A stretch of DNA of 64,000 nt from Rhizobium sp. SSA_523. Its GTDB lineage: Bacteria > Pseudomonadota > Alphaproteobacteria > Rhizobiales > Rhizobiaceae. Below the pieces are notes generated by a model that made no database searches, had not been told where the DNA came from, and worked only from the letters and a program-made list of their open reading frames with translations. How positions within the stretch are numbered: the first letter of the stretch is position 1; every line of letters begins with the position of its first letter. The stretch covers positions 1,178,001-1,242,000 of the forward strand of contig NZ_CP129381.1 of NCBI RefSeq assembly GCF_030435705.1. The letters are read 5' to 3'. Below, one piece after another: positions 36,383 to 44,583 of the stretch. The translations under genes were made by a program, and so were the position numbers.

Positions 36383-36481
36383 AGCAGGTCCAGCGAAACT
36401 CCGTCAGCGGTTTTGCGTCCAGACCGCGTAAAAACAAAGAGACAGAGCATTTCAGGTGATCCCGTTTTTACCGGAAATGCT
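36383..36481. repeat. Rhizobial intergenic mosaic repeat (RIME-like)
   Basis: About 100 bases with internal inverted repeats: GCGGT/ACCGC around 36403-36427, and AGCATTTC (36446-36453) with GAAATGCT (36474-36481). The core GGTTTTGCGTCC then GCGTAAAAACAAAGAGA resembles palindromic repeats I recall as common between genes in Rhizobiaceae. No coding potential. Confidence 0.6.
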
Positions 36482-36606
36482 TGTCTTATGATTTTCTTGC
36501 TTCTTGGTGAGATAAAGAAGCGCCGGAGAGGACGGCCCTCCTCTTCCGGCGATGGGGGACGGATCGTGGACATGCAGGCCGCCAGTCTTGCGAATGCCGG
36601 GCCGAG
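36482..36606. other. Spacer between the repeat and the insertion sequence
   Basis: 125 bases between the RIME-like repeat and the proposed left end of the insertion sequence. No gene, hairpin or promoter could be supported here. Confidence 0.4.
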
Positions 36607-36653
36607 CTAGAGTGTGATCGCCCCCATCTTTTCCAATCGTCCTGAACGGATAC

Positions 36654-36670
36654 CCGAGCTTTGGGCTCGG
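36654..36670. other. Hairpin in the IS left end
   Basis: CCGAGC-TTTGG-GCTCGG, a perfect six-base stem with five-base loop just upstream of the transposase start. It may be part of a guide (bridge) RNA or a recombination feature. Confidence 0.4.
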
Positions 36671-36696
36671 ATGACAAGCATGGGAGATCAGAAAAG

Positions 36697-37634
36697 ATGA
36701 CGGATATTACCATCGGCGCAGACATCTCGAAAGACCATATCGATCTGCACAGCCTGCCGGATGGCCAATCACTGAAGGTTGCCAATGACCGCAAGGGATT
36801 TGCCGCCATTGTCAGATGGATCGGCGCAAAGACAGTGGCACGCATTGTCTATGAACCCACCGGCCCTTATCACAAGGCCTTCGAGCGCTTCATGATGGTG
36901 CAAGGCTTGGCCCTCTCCAAGGTCAATCCCCGCCTTGCAGGCGCTTCGCGCAAGCCACTGGCAGACTTGCCAAAACAGACCGGATCGATGCTGGACTGCT
37001 GGCGCGTTACGGCGCGCTTCTTCAACCGCGCATTCTTGAGACCGACACGCAAATCCGCAATGATCTGAAAGAGTTGCATATCGCTCGTCTGGCCCTGATC
37101 AAGGACAGGACCGCCGCGAAGAACAGGTCGAAGACCCTGTCCAACCTGCTCTTGAAGAGACAAAATATCGACAGGCTTCGGCAGATCGAGCGGCAGATCA
37201 AGGCCGTGGATGAGGCCATCATGGCCTTGATTATCGAAGATACGACCCTGAAGGCCAGGTTCGATATCCTTGTCTCGATCCCCGGCATATCTCAGGTCAC
37301 GGCCTTCACGCTTCTTATCGAGATGCCGGAACTGGGCGAATTGGAGGAGAAAACAGCCGCAGCCCTTTGCGGTCTTGCCCCCATGAGCCGCCAGTCCGGA
37401 CGATGGACCGGACGCGCTTTCATCGCTGGCGGGAGGGCCATCGTTCGGCAGGCACTTTACATGCCAGCCCTCGTTGCCTGTCGTTTCAACCCGGACCTCA
37501 GTGCCAAATACGACCAGCTCAAAGCCGCCGGAAAACCACCGAAAGTCGCCATAACAGCAGTCATGCGAAAGCTCATCGTGCTGGCAAACGCTCTCCTGCG
37601 GAAAAATCGAAAATGGACGCCAAAACCCACTTGA
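36697..37634 (+). pseudogene. IS110-family transposase, broken by one frameshift
   Basis: The N-terminal part (36697-36940) carries the DEDD RuvC-like start ITIGADISKDHIDLH and VYEPTGPYHKAF. The C-terminal part (37074 onward) carries the Tnp20 domain (ISQVTAFTLLIEMPEL, AALCGLAPMSRQSGRWTGR). Reading continues correctly if one A is restored near 36939 (GCAGGCG from GCAAGGCG), which gives RRFAQATGRLAKTDRIDAG, the expected family sequence with its Asp residues. The rest of the 313-codon gene is intact, so the loss is recent or a sequencing error. GGGAGA precedes the start. Confidence 0.85.
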
Positions 37635-37765
37635 TCAAAACGGATACTCTAGGTTCCTTTTCAAGCTGGCGCTGAAGGGGTCTGCCTGCGGCCCATGCCT
37701 GCAGCATGTTGCGGCTTATCGCAAGCGCATATCGCAAGGCGCTTGGCGTTGCTCCGCGACATCCC

Positions 37766-38338
37766 TCAGGCCTGCGCCCGGAAAACATCCGGCATTGCCC
37801 AATTCGGCTCATGGCCGAGAAGCCTTTGCAGAAAACCGGCAGGAAAGCCGCGGCTTTCGGCGGCGTTTTCCTTGAAGGACCACCAGCTTCGAAGGTCGTC
37901 GATGCTGGGGCTGATTTCCCGATCCAGGTTGAATTCCTGCTTTACCGTGGCGGCGTGGATCGACAGGCAAAAAAGCGTGCACGCATAACCTTCCGGCCAG
38001 AAGGCACCGGCCGACTCCGTTTCGCGGCTGGGTTCGGAGGTCCGCGAGAGCGGCAGGTCAAAGATCAACTCACGCAGCATCAGGCAGGCGGCAAAATCGA
38101 AAAAGGCCTGACGTCTGGCCCTGTCGCGCGGCTTCTGCTGATCGATCGCCTGCAACCACCGAACGAAGACTTCCGCCAGACGCGCATCATCGATCAGAAA
38201 TTGGCATCCGAGGCGCTCGCCCACGGCCTCGACATGGGCCTGGAAGGCCAGCCTGAACCAACGGAAGCGACGGATGGCAAGGCGCAGCGGCTGGTTGGTC
38301 GGCGGCATTGCCTCCCGCGGGAGGATGGGACTAGACAT
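37766..38338 (-). CDS. Conserved-looking hypothetical protein, second gene of unknown cassette
   Basis: 190 residues, not recognised. Soluble and mostly helical, with basic N-terminal third (LRLAIRRFRWFRLAFQAH). Distinct aromatic stretches are FWPEGYACTLFCLSIHA and LRSWWSFKENAAE, and the end reads LLGHEPNWAMPDVF. No signal peptide, TM helix or known catalytic motif. The start overlaps the preceding gene by eight bases, so the two are probably expressed and act together. Frame and codon use look like a real gene. It lies 114 bases from the insertion sequence. Confidence 0.65.
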   Translation of the reverse strand: MSSPILPREAMPPTNQPLRLAIRRFRWFRLAFQAHVEAVGERLGCQFLIDDARLAEVFVRWLQAIDQQKPRDRARRQAFFDFAACLMLRELIFDLPLSRTSEPSRETESAGAFWPEGYACTLFCLSIHAATVKQEFNLDREISPSIDDLRSWWSFKENAAESRGFPAGFLQRLLGHEPNWAMPDVFRAQA

Positions 38339-39038
38339 GGATCACATACCGTTCAAACAGTCCCGACAGCGCAGCTGTGTCTTGCAGGGCCAAGGCAGGC
38401 AGCACAGTTCCCGCCAAAGCCTGGGTGAGGTCGCAAGCCGAGGTCAGGGCGAGATCGTTATCCGCATCGGATCGCTCGGCCAACAGCCATAGAAGCACGG
38501 AAAAGCAGGCCAGGGCCTCCATGTCCGCAAGGCTGAAACGCGCCTTCGTCGTCATTGCCTCGACGCGCACGACCCGCAGCCTGACCATTTCGATGAAAAG
38601 CATGGCGGCAGCGCTTTCGCTTTCCAGTCCCCGCCCGCCCGAACGGCACACGTGCCGAAAGGCGTTGCGGGCTGCCGTCTCGCTGATGAAGACATGACGG
38701 CCTCCCAGGCGCAGGACCGCCTGTTTCAGGGCCTCGTAGGTCAAATGCGCAAACAGCCGATCACCGTGCGGATGCGCAAGAAGCCTCGCAAAGGCCGTGG
38801 CCGGCGAGGCCGCGGAGGCGAAGGCCTTGTTCGCCAGCCGCGATGCCAATCCATCCACGCCGCGGGCCAGATCATCGATATTGCCGAAAAGCGATCGCGC
38901 AATCCGCGCGGCAGGCTCAGGAAGGCTTTCCGCCGCACTCAGCTCTTGCAGCGCGTCGCGCCCATTGCGCAAGACAAAGCGCACGCTGCGGAGCGCGTCC
39001 TTGAGACGAACCGGATCAGGAAGATCAGGCATCAGCAT
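38331..39038 (-). CDS. Hypothetical protein, first gene of unknown cassette
   Basis: About 235 residues from ATG 39038, which AGGAGA precedes by nine bases (in-frame GTGs just upstream are alternatives). Not recognised. Highly helical: LKDALRSVRFVLRNGRDALQ, then ARSLFGNIDDLARGVDGLA, and a C-terminal hydrophobic part (LADMEALACFSVLLWLLAE) that could be a buried helix. No enzymatic motif was seen. It is co-oriented with and overlaps the next gene. Confidence 0.65.
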   Translation of the reverse strand: MLMPDLPDPVRLKDALRSVRFVLRNGRDALQELSAAESLPEPAARIARSLFGNIDDLARGVDGLASRLANKAFASAASPATAFARLLAHPHGDRLFAHLTYEALKQAVLRLGGRHVFISETAARNAFRHVCRSGGRGLESESAAAMLFIEMVRLRVVRVEAMTTKARFSLADMEALACFSVLLWLLAERSDADNDLALTSACDLTQALAGTVLPALALQDTAALSGLFERYVIHV

Positions 39039-39438
39039 CACCACCACTCTCCTATGTCGCCAGTCCACACTCTCGATAGCCACAACACATGGCTCGTCGC
39101 GTACATCCTATCCCAAAGTAGCGGATTGTACAGATGATCCTGGCAGCTGATTCCGGAATACAGCAAATTTGAGCACGTCAGATTGAACTTTATGTTGACA
39201 AGACGCACAAATGTACATCATGACTAGCACGTCGAGGAGGAGAGTTTTGGCGCTCAAGAGGACGGGCTGGCCGAGGCATAGGCCTGCAAAGATCCCTGTC
39301 TCAGGCCGCAAGCCATTGGCGTTTGACGCAGCCTGCGGCTGCGCCGGTGAGGCTCTGGTTTTCCAGCGCCCGGATGTTCTTCCAGACCCTTGATGAAGAT
39401 TTCTGCGCTCCGCAGGACGTGATGCTGGAGAGACTGAC
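39039..39438. other. Intergenic region and long leader before the dehydrogenase operon
   Basis: 400 bases between the divergent unknown cassette and the E1 alpha gene. A TTGACA is at 39195-39200 in an A/T-rich patch (39170-39230) but has no good -10 at the right spacing. Small GC hairpins are present (CTGCG-CTC-CGCAG at 39403-39415). The motif TGATGAAGATTTCT (39391-39404) nearly matches one in front of the DUF3830 gene. No gene is supported here. Confidence 0.45.
39391..39404. promoter_or_regulatory. Regulatory motif shared with 43835-43848
   Basis: TGATGAAGATTTCT, 35 bases before the E1 alpha start, matches TGATAAAGATTTCT at 43835 in 13 of 14 positions. It is a possible site for the SorC-type regulator encoded between them. 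Confidence 0.35.
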
Positions 39439-40437
39439 ATGACCTTGCCTGACAACCGCCCCTTCGCCATCCGCACCTATTCGCCGGATCAACTGAAGGA
39501 GGCTCTAAAGCGCATGTATCTGATCCGCCGCTTTGAGGAGGGGGCCGAGCAAAGTTACATGCGCGGTCTGATCCACGGCACGATGCATCTTTCGATCGGC
39601 CAGGAGGCCAGCGCCGTCGCAAGCTGCATGGAACTCACCGATGCCGACAAGATCACATCCACCCATCGTGGCCACGGCCACTGCATCGCCAAGGGTGCAG
39701 ATGTCGCGCGGATGTTCGCGGAGTTCTTCGGCAAGGAAACCGGCTATTGCCACGGTCGCGGTGGATCCATGCACATTGCCGACGTCAAGACCGGCAATCT
39801 CGGCGCCAATGGCATCGTTGGCGGCGGCTTGCCCATTGCCGTCGGCGCGGCACTCTCTGCCAAGCGCCTGGGACGAGACGATGTCACCCTCTGTTTCTTC
39901 GGTGACGGTGCCAATAATGAAGGCGCGTTTCATGAGGCTCTGAATATGGCGGCCATCTGGAAGCTTCCGGTGGTCTTCATCTGCGAGAACAATCGCTACG
40001 GCATGTCGACCTCCGTCGAGAGATCAACGGCGGTAGCACTGATCTCCGAACGTGCCGCCGCCTATACGATGCCGGGGATCACCGTCGACGGTAACGATTT
40101 CTCCGCCATCGCCGAAGCCGTGCACGATGCCATCGCCCGAGCCCGCAGCGGTGCGGGGCCGAGCCTCATCGAGAACCTCACCTATCGCTGGCGGGGGCAT
40201 TCCAAATCGGACCGCAACCGGTATCGCACGAAGGAGGAGATCGAGGACTGGATGGCGCGCGATCCCATCATCCGTTTCGAAGCGGAACTCATCGCCCATG
40301 GCGTGATCGACAAAGCGCAGGCGACAGCCATTGCCGACGCCGCTGCGAGCCAGGTGGAGCAGGGCATCGAGTTTGCCCGGACGAGCGCCGCCCCGGCAAT
40401 CACGGAAGTAACCCGCTACGTATATTCAGAGGCTTGA
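39439..40437 (+). CDS. acoA: Thiamine-dependent dehydrogenase E1 alpha (AcoA/PdhA-like)
   Basis: 332 residues. E1 alpha subunit of a 2-oxo-acid or acetoin dehydrogenase complex. The thiamine diphosphate motif runs from [17 protein letters not shown] at about 155 to [16 protein letters not shown] and GRGGSMHI are typical of the family. The short length and a downstream E2-hydrolase fusion favour the acetoin-type complex over pyruvate dehydrogenase. First gene of a tight operon with one base to the E1 beta gene. The symbol is by analogy. Confidence 0.85.
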   Translation: MTLPDNRPFAIRTYSPDQLKEALKRMYLIRRFEEGAEQSYMRGLIHGTMHLSIGQEASAVASCMELTDADKITSTHRGHGHCIAKGADVARMFAEFFGKETGYCHGRGGSMHIADVKTGNLGANGIVGGGLPIAVGAALSAKRLGRDDVTLCFFGDGANNEGAFHEALNMAAIWKLPVVFICENNRYGMSTSVERSTAVALISERAAAYTMPGITVDGNDFSAIAEAVHDAIARARSGAGPSLIENLTYRWRGHSKSDRNRYRTKEEIEDWMARDPIIRFEAELIAHGVIDKAQATAIADAAASQVEQGIEFARTSAAPAITEVTRYVYSEA

Positions 40438-40438
40438 T

Positions 40439-41452
40439 ATGGACGTGACCGCACAGGAGAATTCGACCAGGACAATGTCCTATTCCGAGGCCATTCGCGA
40501 GGCCATGGTGCTGTCCATGCAGAGCGACCCCACCGTCATCCTCATGGGGGAGGATATCGGGGTCTATGGCGGCGCTTTCCAGGTCACGCTCGACCTGATC
40601 GACAAGTTCGGTCCAGAGCGCGTCATCGACACGCCGATTTCGGAACTGGGTGGCGCCGGCGTCGCCGTGGGCGCTGCCCTGACGGGGCTGAAGCCGATCT
40701 TTGAATTCCAGTTCTCCGATTTCGCGACACTGGCCATGGAGCAAATCGTCAACCAGGCCGCCAAGCTGCGCTATATGCTGGGTGGCGAGGCTTCGGTGCC
40801 GGTCGTCTTCCGCATGCCTGCCGGCTCCGGAACCGGTGCGGCGGCTCAGCACAGCCAAAGTCTTGAGGCCTGGTTCGGGCATGTGCCCGGGCTCAAGGTC
40901 GTCCAGCCTTCCACCCCGGCAGATGCCAAAGGCCTGCTCCTGGCGGCGCTTGCCGATCCGGATCCCGTCCTCGTGTTCGAGCACAAGCTGCTCTACAAGA
41001 TGAAGGGGGAAGTGCCTGGAGGGCATTATGTCACGCCGCTCGGCAAGGCCGCCATTCGCAGGGCCGGCAGCGACGTGACGATCGTGGCCGCGTCCATCAT
41101 GGTGCATCGCGCCCTCGACGCCGCCCAGCAATTATCGTCTGACGGCATCGATGCGGAAGTCATTGACCTGCGCTCCATCCGTCCTATCGATCAGGAGACC
41201 ATTCTGGCCTCCGTTCGCAAGACGGGACGACTTCTGATCGTCTATGAGGGTGTGAAGAGCTATGGCATCGGCGCGGAGATCAGCGCCATGATCGCCGAAA
41301 GCGACGCTTTCGATTTTCTGGATGCACCCATTCTGCGGCTGGGCGGCGCGGAAGCACCCATTCCCTACAATCCCGACCTGGAGCGGGCGGCCGTCCCGCA
41401 GGTCGAGACAATCTATGCTGCCGTGCGTCGCCTGATGAGCCGGGAGGTCTGA
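40439..41452 (+). CDS. acoB: Dehydrogenase E1 beta subunit (AcoB/PdhB-like)
   Basis: 337 residues; transketolase central plus C-terminal domains. Motifs: [51 protein letters not shown] and [18 protein letters not shown]. It pairs with E1 alpha as an alpha2beta2 heterotetramer to decarboxylate or cleave the substrate and acylate the lipoyl arm of the E2 encoded next. It begins one base after the E1 alpha stop. Confidence 0.88.
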   Translation: MDVTAQENSTRTMSYSEAIREAMVLSMQSDPTVILMGEDIGVYGGAFQVTLDLIDKFGPERVIDTPISELGGAGVAVGAALTGLKPIFEFQFSDFATLAMEQIVNQAAKLRYMLGGEASVPVVFRMPAGSGTGAAAQHSQSLEAWFGHVPGLKVVQPSTPADAKGLLLAALADPDPVLVFEHKLLYKMKGEVPGGHYVTPLGKAAIRRAGSDVTIVAASIMVHRALDAAQQLSSDGIDAEVIDLRSIRPIDQETILASVRKTGRLLIVYEGVKSYGIGAEISAMIAESDAFDFLDAPILRLGGAEAPIPYNPDLERAAVPQVETIYAAVRRLMSREV

Positions 41453-41453
41453 C

Positions 41454-42794
41454 ATGCCGGTGGAAGTCATCCTGCCCAAGGTCGATATGGATATGACCCA
41501 CGGGACGCTGGCCATATGGCATGTGAAGCCGGGAGATCTGGTTCAGAAGGGGGCGGCGCTCTTCGATATCGAAACAGACAAGGCCGCCATGGAGGTAGAG
41601 GCTCCATCGACCGGCCGCCTTCAGCATGTCTTAGCGCAGGCCGGCGCGAAAGTGCCCGTCGGCTCCGTCATTGCCTGGCTTTACGCGGAGGACGAAACGG
41701 TCGGCGCAGTACCGCCGGCTCCGCCCGAGACCGATAGGCGCGACGAGCCCCATCCCGGGACAGGCGATGAATTGGGACAAAGCCCGCCGGAGCCGGTCAA
41801 GGAGAGACCTGTTGACGCGCAAGCCGGCGCCATCCCGCAGACGGCGGTGCGCGCCACGCCGGCCGCCCGCCATGCCGCGCGCAATGCCGGGATAGACCTC
41901 GCCACGCTGGCCGGCAGCGGTCCCCGCGCAAGGATCCAGAAACAGGACGTGGAAGACCGGATCCTTCGCGATCGCACCATGGAATCGGCCTGCGCCGCGA
42001 CCGGATGGGTGCCGGATGCCGGTGACCTCGCGGTCACACGTCGACCCGGACGGGGCGAGCCGCTTGTCGTCATCCACGGCTTCGCCGCCGACAGCACGGG
42101 CTGGCTCCCCTTCGAAAAAGCACTTGCCACCGATCGAAGCCTTATCCGCATCGACTTGCCGGGGCATGGCAAGTCGCCAAAGCGGAAGATCCGCAATTTC
42201 GCCCATCTTGCTCGCATGGTGCTGGATGCCTTTGACGAAGCGGTGCGCGGCGTGGATCGCGTTCACGTTCTGGGTCATTCGCTCGGCGGCGCCGTTGCGG
42301 CAAGCATTGCCGATATCCGCGCCCCGCGCATACTGAGCCTCACGGCAATCGCGCCAGCGGGACTCGGCCCGGATATCAACGGGGATGCGCTGCTGGGCAT
42401 TGCGCGCGCCTCGCGTGCCGAAAGCCTGCTTCCGTGGTTGCAGCAACTGACCGGACACGGCGATCAGGTTACGGAGGATTATGCCAAGGCCGCCATGCGT
42501 AGCCGCGCCGATCCTGGCCTGAGGGCCTGCCAGCTGGACATGGCCGATGTGCTTTTTCCGGATGGCGCGCAGGCCTTCGACCTGCGTCCGGCTTTCGGGC
42601 GGCTTCCGATGCCAGCGGCGATAATCTGGGGCCGTCAGGACAAGATCGCGCCGTTCCGCCATGCTCTCAATGCCGATGCTGATTTAGCACTTCATTTCTT
42701 GCACGGCATCGGGCATATCCCTCACTTCGAATGCCCGGAACGGGTGGCAAGGATCGTAGAAAGACATCTTGCGGCGGCCAAGGCTTCGGGTTGA
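41454..42794 (+). CDS. acoC: Lipoyl E2 with C-terminal alpha/beta hydrolase domain (AcoC-like)
   Basis: 446 residues. Lipoyl domain with Lys43 in ETDKAAMEVEAPSTG, a Pro/Glu-rich linker, then a peripheral-subunit-binding domain (TPAARHAARNAGIDLATLAG, about 140-175). Instead of the usual acyltransferase it ends in an alpha/beta hydrolase: VIHGFAADSTGW and LGHSLGGAVAAS with Ser276, with GIGHIPHFE supplying the His. This architecture is known for AcoC of acetoin dehydrogenase. No E3 (lipoamide dehydrogenase) gene follows, so E3 must be shared. Confidence 0.88.
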   Translation: MPVEVILPKVDMDMTHGTLAIWHVKPGDLVQKGAALFDIETDKAAMEVEAPSTGRLQHVLAQAGAKVPVGSVIAWLYAEDETVGAVPPAPPETDRRDEPHPGTGDELGQSPPEPVKERPVDAQAGAIPQTAVRATPAARHAARNAGIDLATLAGSGPRARIQKQDVEDRILRDRTMESACAATGWVPDAGDLAVTRRPGRGEPLVVIHGFAADSTGWLPFEKALATDRSLIRIDLPGHGKSPKRKIRNFAHLARMVLDAFDEAVRGVDRVHVLGHSLGGAVAASIADIRAPRILSLTAIAPAGLGPDINGDALLGIARASRAESLLPWLQQLTGHGDQVTEDYAKAAMRSRADPGLRACQLDMADVLFPDGAQAFDLRPAFGRLPMPAAIIWGRQDKIAPFRHALNADADLALHFLHGIGHIPHFECPERVARIVERHLAAAKASG

Positions 42795-42817
42795 AACGCG
42801 TCACGGGAGTGTTGCGG

Positions 42818-43783
42818 ATGCAGGAGGCGGCGAGACCGATCGGGATGCAGAGCGAGACCGAGCGTCTGCGGGCCAAGGCCGTATGGCTCTATCATGTCGA
42901 AGGCAAGACCCAGAACGAAGTTGCCTCCATATTGGGGATCAACCGGATCATGGTGGTGCGTGCGCTTGCCGAAGCGAGGCGGCGCAACGAAGTGCGCGTC
43001 ACCATATCCTCTCCCCTGGCAGAGTTGACGGCCCTCGAACGCCAGGTTGAAATCCAGTACGGGGTCAACCGGGTCATCATTGCGCCCTTCGATGACCCCC
43101 AGGCGGATCCTGTCAAGGTAATTGCGGCCGCGGCAGGCGGCTTTCTCTCCGGCCTGATGAAACCCGGCATGACTGTCGGCGTCGGCTGGGGGCAGACCCT
43201 CTACAACACCCTGCCCTTCATTGCCGGCGGTCCGCTCGAGGACTTTCGCGTCGTTTCGCTCCTCGGCGGGATCGCGGCAGCCCGACGCTTCAACCCGGCC
43301 GAATTCGCATGGCAGTTTGCGGAACTCTTCCAAGGCGAAGGTTTCCTCATTCCCGCGCCGGCCGTCGTAGACAGCCCGGAGACAAAACACGCCCTTCTCG
43401 AACGCTGCGGCCTGGCGGCCATTTTCGAGATGGCGGAAAAGCTTGACGTGGCCCTGCTTTCCGTCGGCGGCATCTCGACTCTGACCACCAGCTATCGAGC
43501 CGGTTACATTTCCGAATCCGACAGACGCTCGCTGGTCGAAGCCGGCGCCGTGGGTGATGTCCTTTATAATTTCATCAACGAAAACGGCGAGATCGTTGAC
43601 CATGAGGTGAATTCACGCGTGGTGTCCGCACGCCTGTCCCGCCTGAGCCGCACGCCGGAACGTATCCTTGTCTCCGGCGGCGCAGAAAAGGTTCTGGCGC
43701 TGCGCGGCGCGATCCAGATCCTGCGCCCGACAACCCTGATCACCGATGAGCAAACGGCTCTGCGTCTATTGCCAGGCAAGTGA
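42818..43783 (+). CDS. SorC/DeoR-type sugar-binding transcriptional regulator
   Basis: 321 residues; ATG at 42818 chosen because GGGAG lies upstream and the sequence before it is not family-like. Helix-turn-helix: EGKTQNEVASILGINRIMVV. SorC effector domain: MTVGVGWGQTLYNTL and VVSLLGG. Starts 23 bases after the E2 gene on the same strand, so it is probably part of the operon and autoregulated. Acetoin operons elsewhere usually use a sigma-54 activator (AcoR), so SorC control is unusual. Confidence 0.9.
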   Translation: MQEAARPIGMQSETERLRAKAVWLYHVEGKTQNEVASILGINRIMVVRALAEARRRNEVRVTISSPLAELTALERQVEIQYGVNRVIIAPFDDPQADPVKVIAAAAGGFLSGLMKPGMTVGVGWGQTLYNTLPFIAGGPLEDFRVVSLLGGIAAARRFNPAEFAWQFAELFQGEGFLIPAPAVVDSPETKHALLERCGLAAIFEMAEKLDVALLSVGGISTLTTSYRAGYISESDRRSLVEAGAVGDVLYNFINENGEIVDHEVNSRVVSARLSRLSRTPERILVSGGAEKVLALRGAIQILRPTTLITDEQTALRLLPGK

Positions 43784-43834
43784 CTGCCGCGGCCTGCCAG
43801 CGTCAACCCGGACCGGCTACAGATACGCGTCTGC

Positions 43835-43853
43835 TGATAAAGATTTCTTATCA
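43835..43853. promoter_or_regulatory. Perfect inverted repeat TGATAA-N7-TTATCA
   Basis: TGATAAAGATTTCTTATCA, a 19-base operator-like palindrome in the 150-base gap between the SorC-type regulator and the DUF3830 gene. Its left half and spacer match a motif at 39391-39404. Confidence 0.5.
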
Positions 43854-43933
43854 GGTTTATCGAAATTCGGGATTGGACACCCCTCCCGTTTTGCCTTGCA
43901 ATGCAGGCGTTTTCAACGCATGGAAGGCAATTC

Positions 43934-44410
43934 ATGAGCGATCGCAACCTGTACCTCACCTTTGTCGATGCCCAGGTAAGGGGAATAATAACTCTTTATT
44001 GGGATGTCGCACCGGAGACCTGCAAGGCAATCTGGGGTGCCCTTGAGAAGCCGATCAGGATCCCGGCGTCGCACGCCATGTTCTCCGGTCCCGAAATCAT
44101 GATGGGCCTTCCCGAGGAGAACCGCAATTTCGACCCGCGCGCCCTTCCGCCGGAAAACCAGACCATCCTTCCGGAAGTCGGCGAACTCCTGTGGTTTTAC
44201 CAGCCGAAGAATTTCTTCAAGATCGATCCTGAGGAATTCTGGGAGATCGGTATGTTTTACGGCGTTGGCGGCCGCACTTTCGGCCCGACGGGATGGATCC
44301 CCTGCACCTATTTCGGGCGCATGACAGAAGGCCTGGATGCGGTTGCCGACCAGTGCAGACTGATCCGCAAAGAAGGAATGAAGACCGTCGAAATCGGCCG
44401 CCTGGCGTAA
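43934..44410 (+). CDS. DUF3830-family protein
   Basis: 158 residues; ATG at 43934 with GGAAGG upstream. The pattern APETCKAIWGAL near residue 25, HAMFSGPEIMMGLP, and a C-terminal FGPTGWIPCTYFGRM match what I recall of DUF3830, a cyclophilin-like-fold family of unknown function often near transporter or amidase genes. Cytoplasmic. It comes before a polyamine-type ABC importer on the same strand (173-base gap), hinting at a role in handling its substrate. Confidence 0.7.
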   Translation: MSDRNLYLTFVDAQVRGIITLYWDVAPETCKAIWGALEKPIRIPASHAMFSGPEIMMGLPEENRNFDPRALPPENQTILPEVGELLWFYQPKNFFKIDPEEFWEIGMFYGVGGRTFGPTGWIPCTYFGRMTEGLDAVADQCRLIRKEGMKTVEIGRLA

Positions 44411-44463
44411 ACCCGGAGCGACCGGTTCTTCTGTGCGGCTGTCGGCGCAGCCTGTAGTCTGTT

Positions 44464-44526
44464 GATGCGAAAGAGCTGAAAGAGGCGATTCTCCAGCCAT
44501 CTGGGTGGTGGTCGTCCTTTCGCATC
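44464..44526. promoter_or_regulatory. Long-range inverted repeat in the leader of the ABC operon
   Basis: GATGCGAAAG (44464-44473) and CTTTCGCATC (44517-44526) are perfect ten-base arms, 43 bases apart, ending 57 bases before the binding-protein start. It could be a structured RNA leader, a terminator of the DUF3830 gene or a looping operator. Confidence 0.4.
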
Positions 44527-44583
44527 GGCAAAACTGCAATGCATGTCTGAGACAAACGAACCTATAAAAAAGAGGGAACGATC

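Larger units (their letters stand above)
36607..37652 (+). mobile_element. IS110-family insertion sequence, proposed extent
   Basis: Built around an IS110-type transposase. Seven-base inverted ends CTAGAGT (36607-36613) and ACTCTAG (37646-37652) bracket it; the family often lacks true terminal repeats, so these limits are tentative. The non-coding left end is only about 90 bases and includes a hairpin. No target duplication is evident, as expected for this family. Confidence 0.5.

Noticed and set aside
39195..39223. TTGACA as the promoter of the dehydrogenase operon
   Set aside because: No acceptable -10 lies 16-18 bases downstream, so it is mentioned only in the intergenic description.
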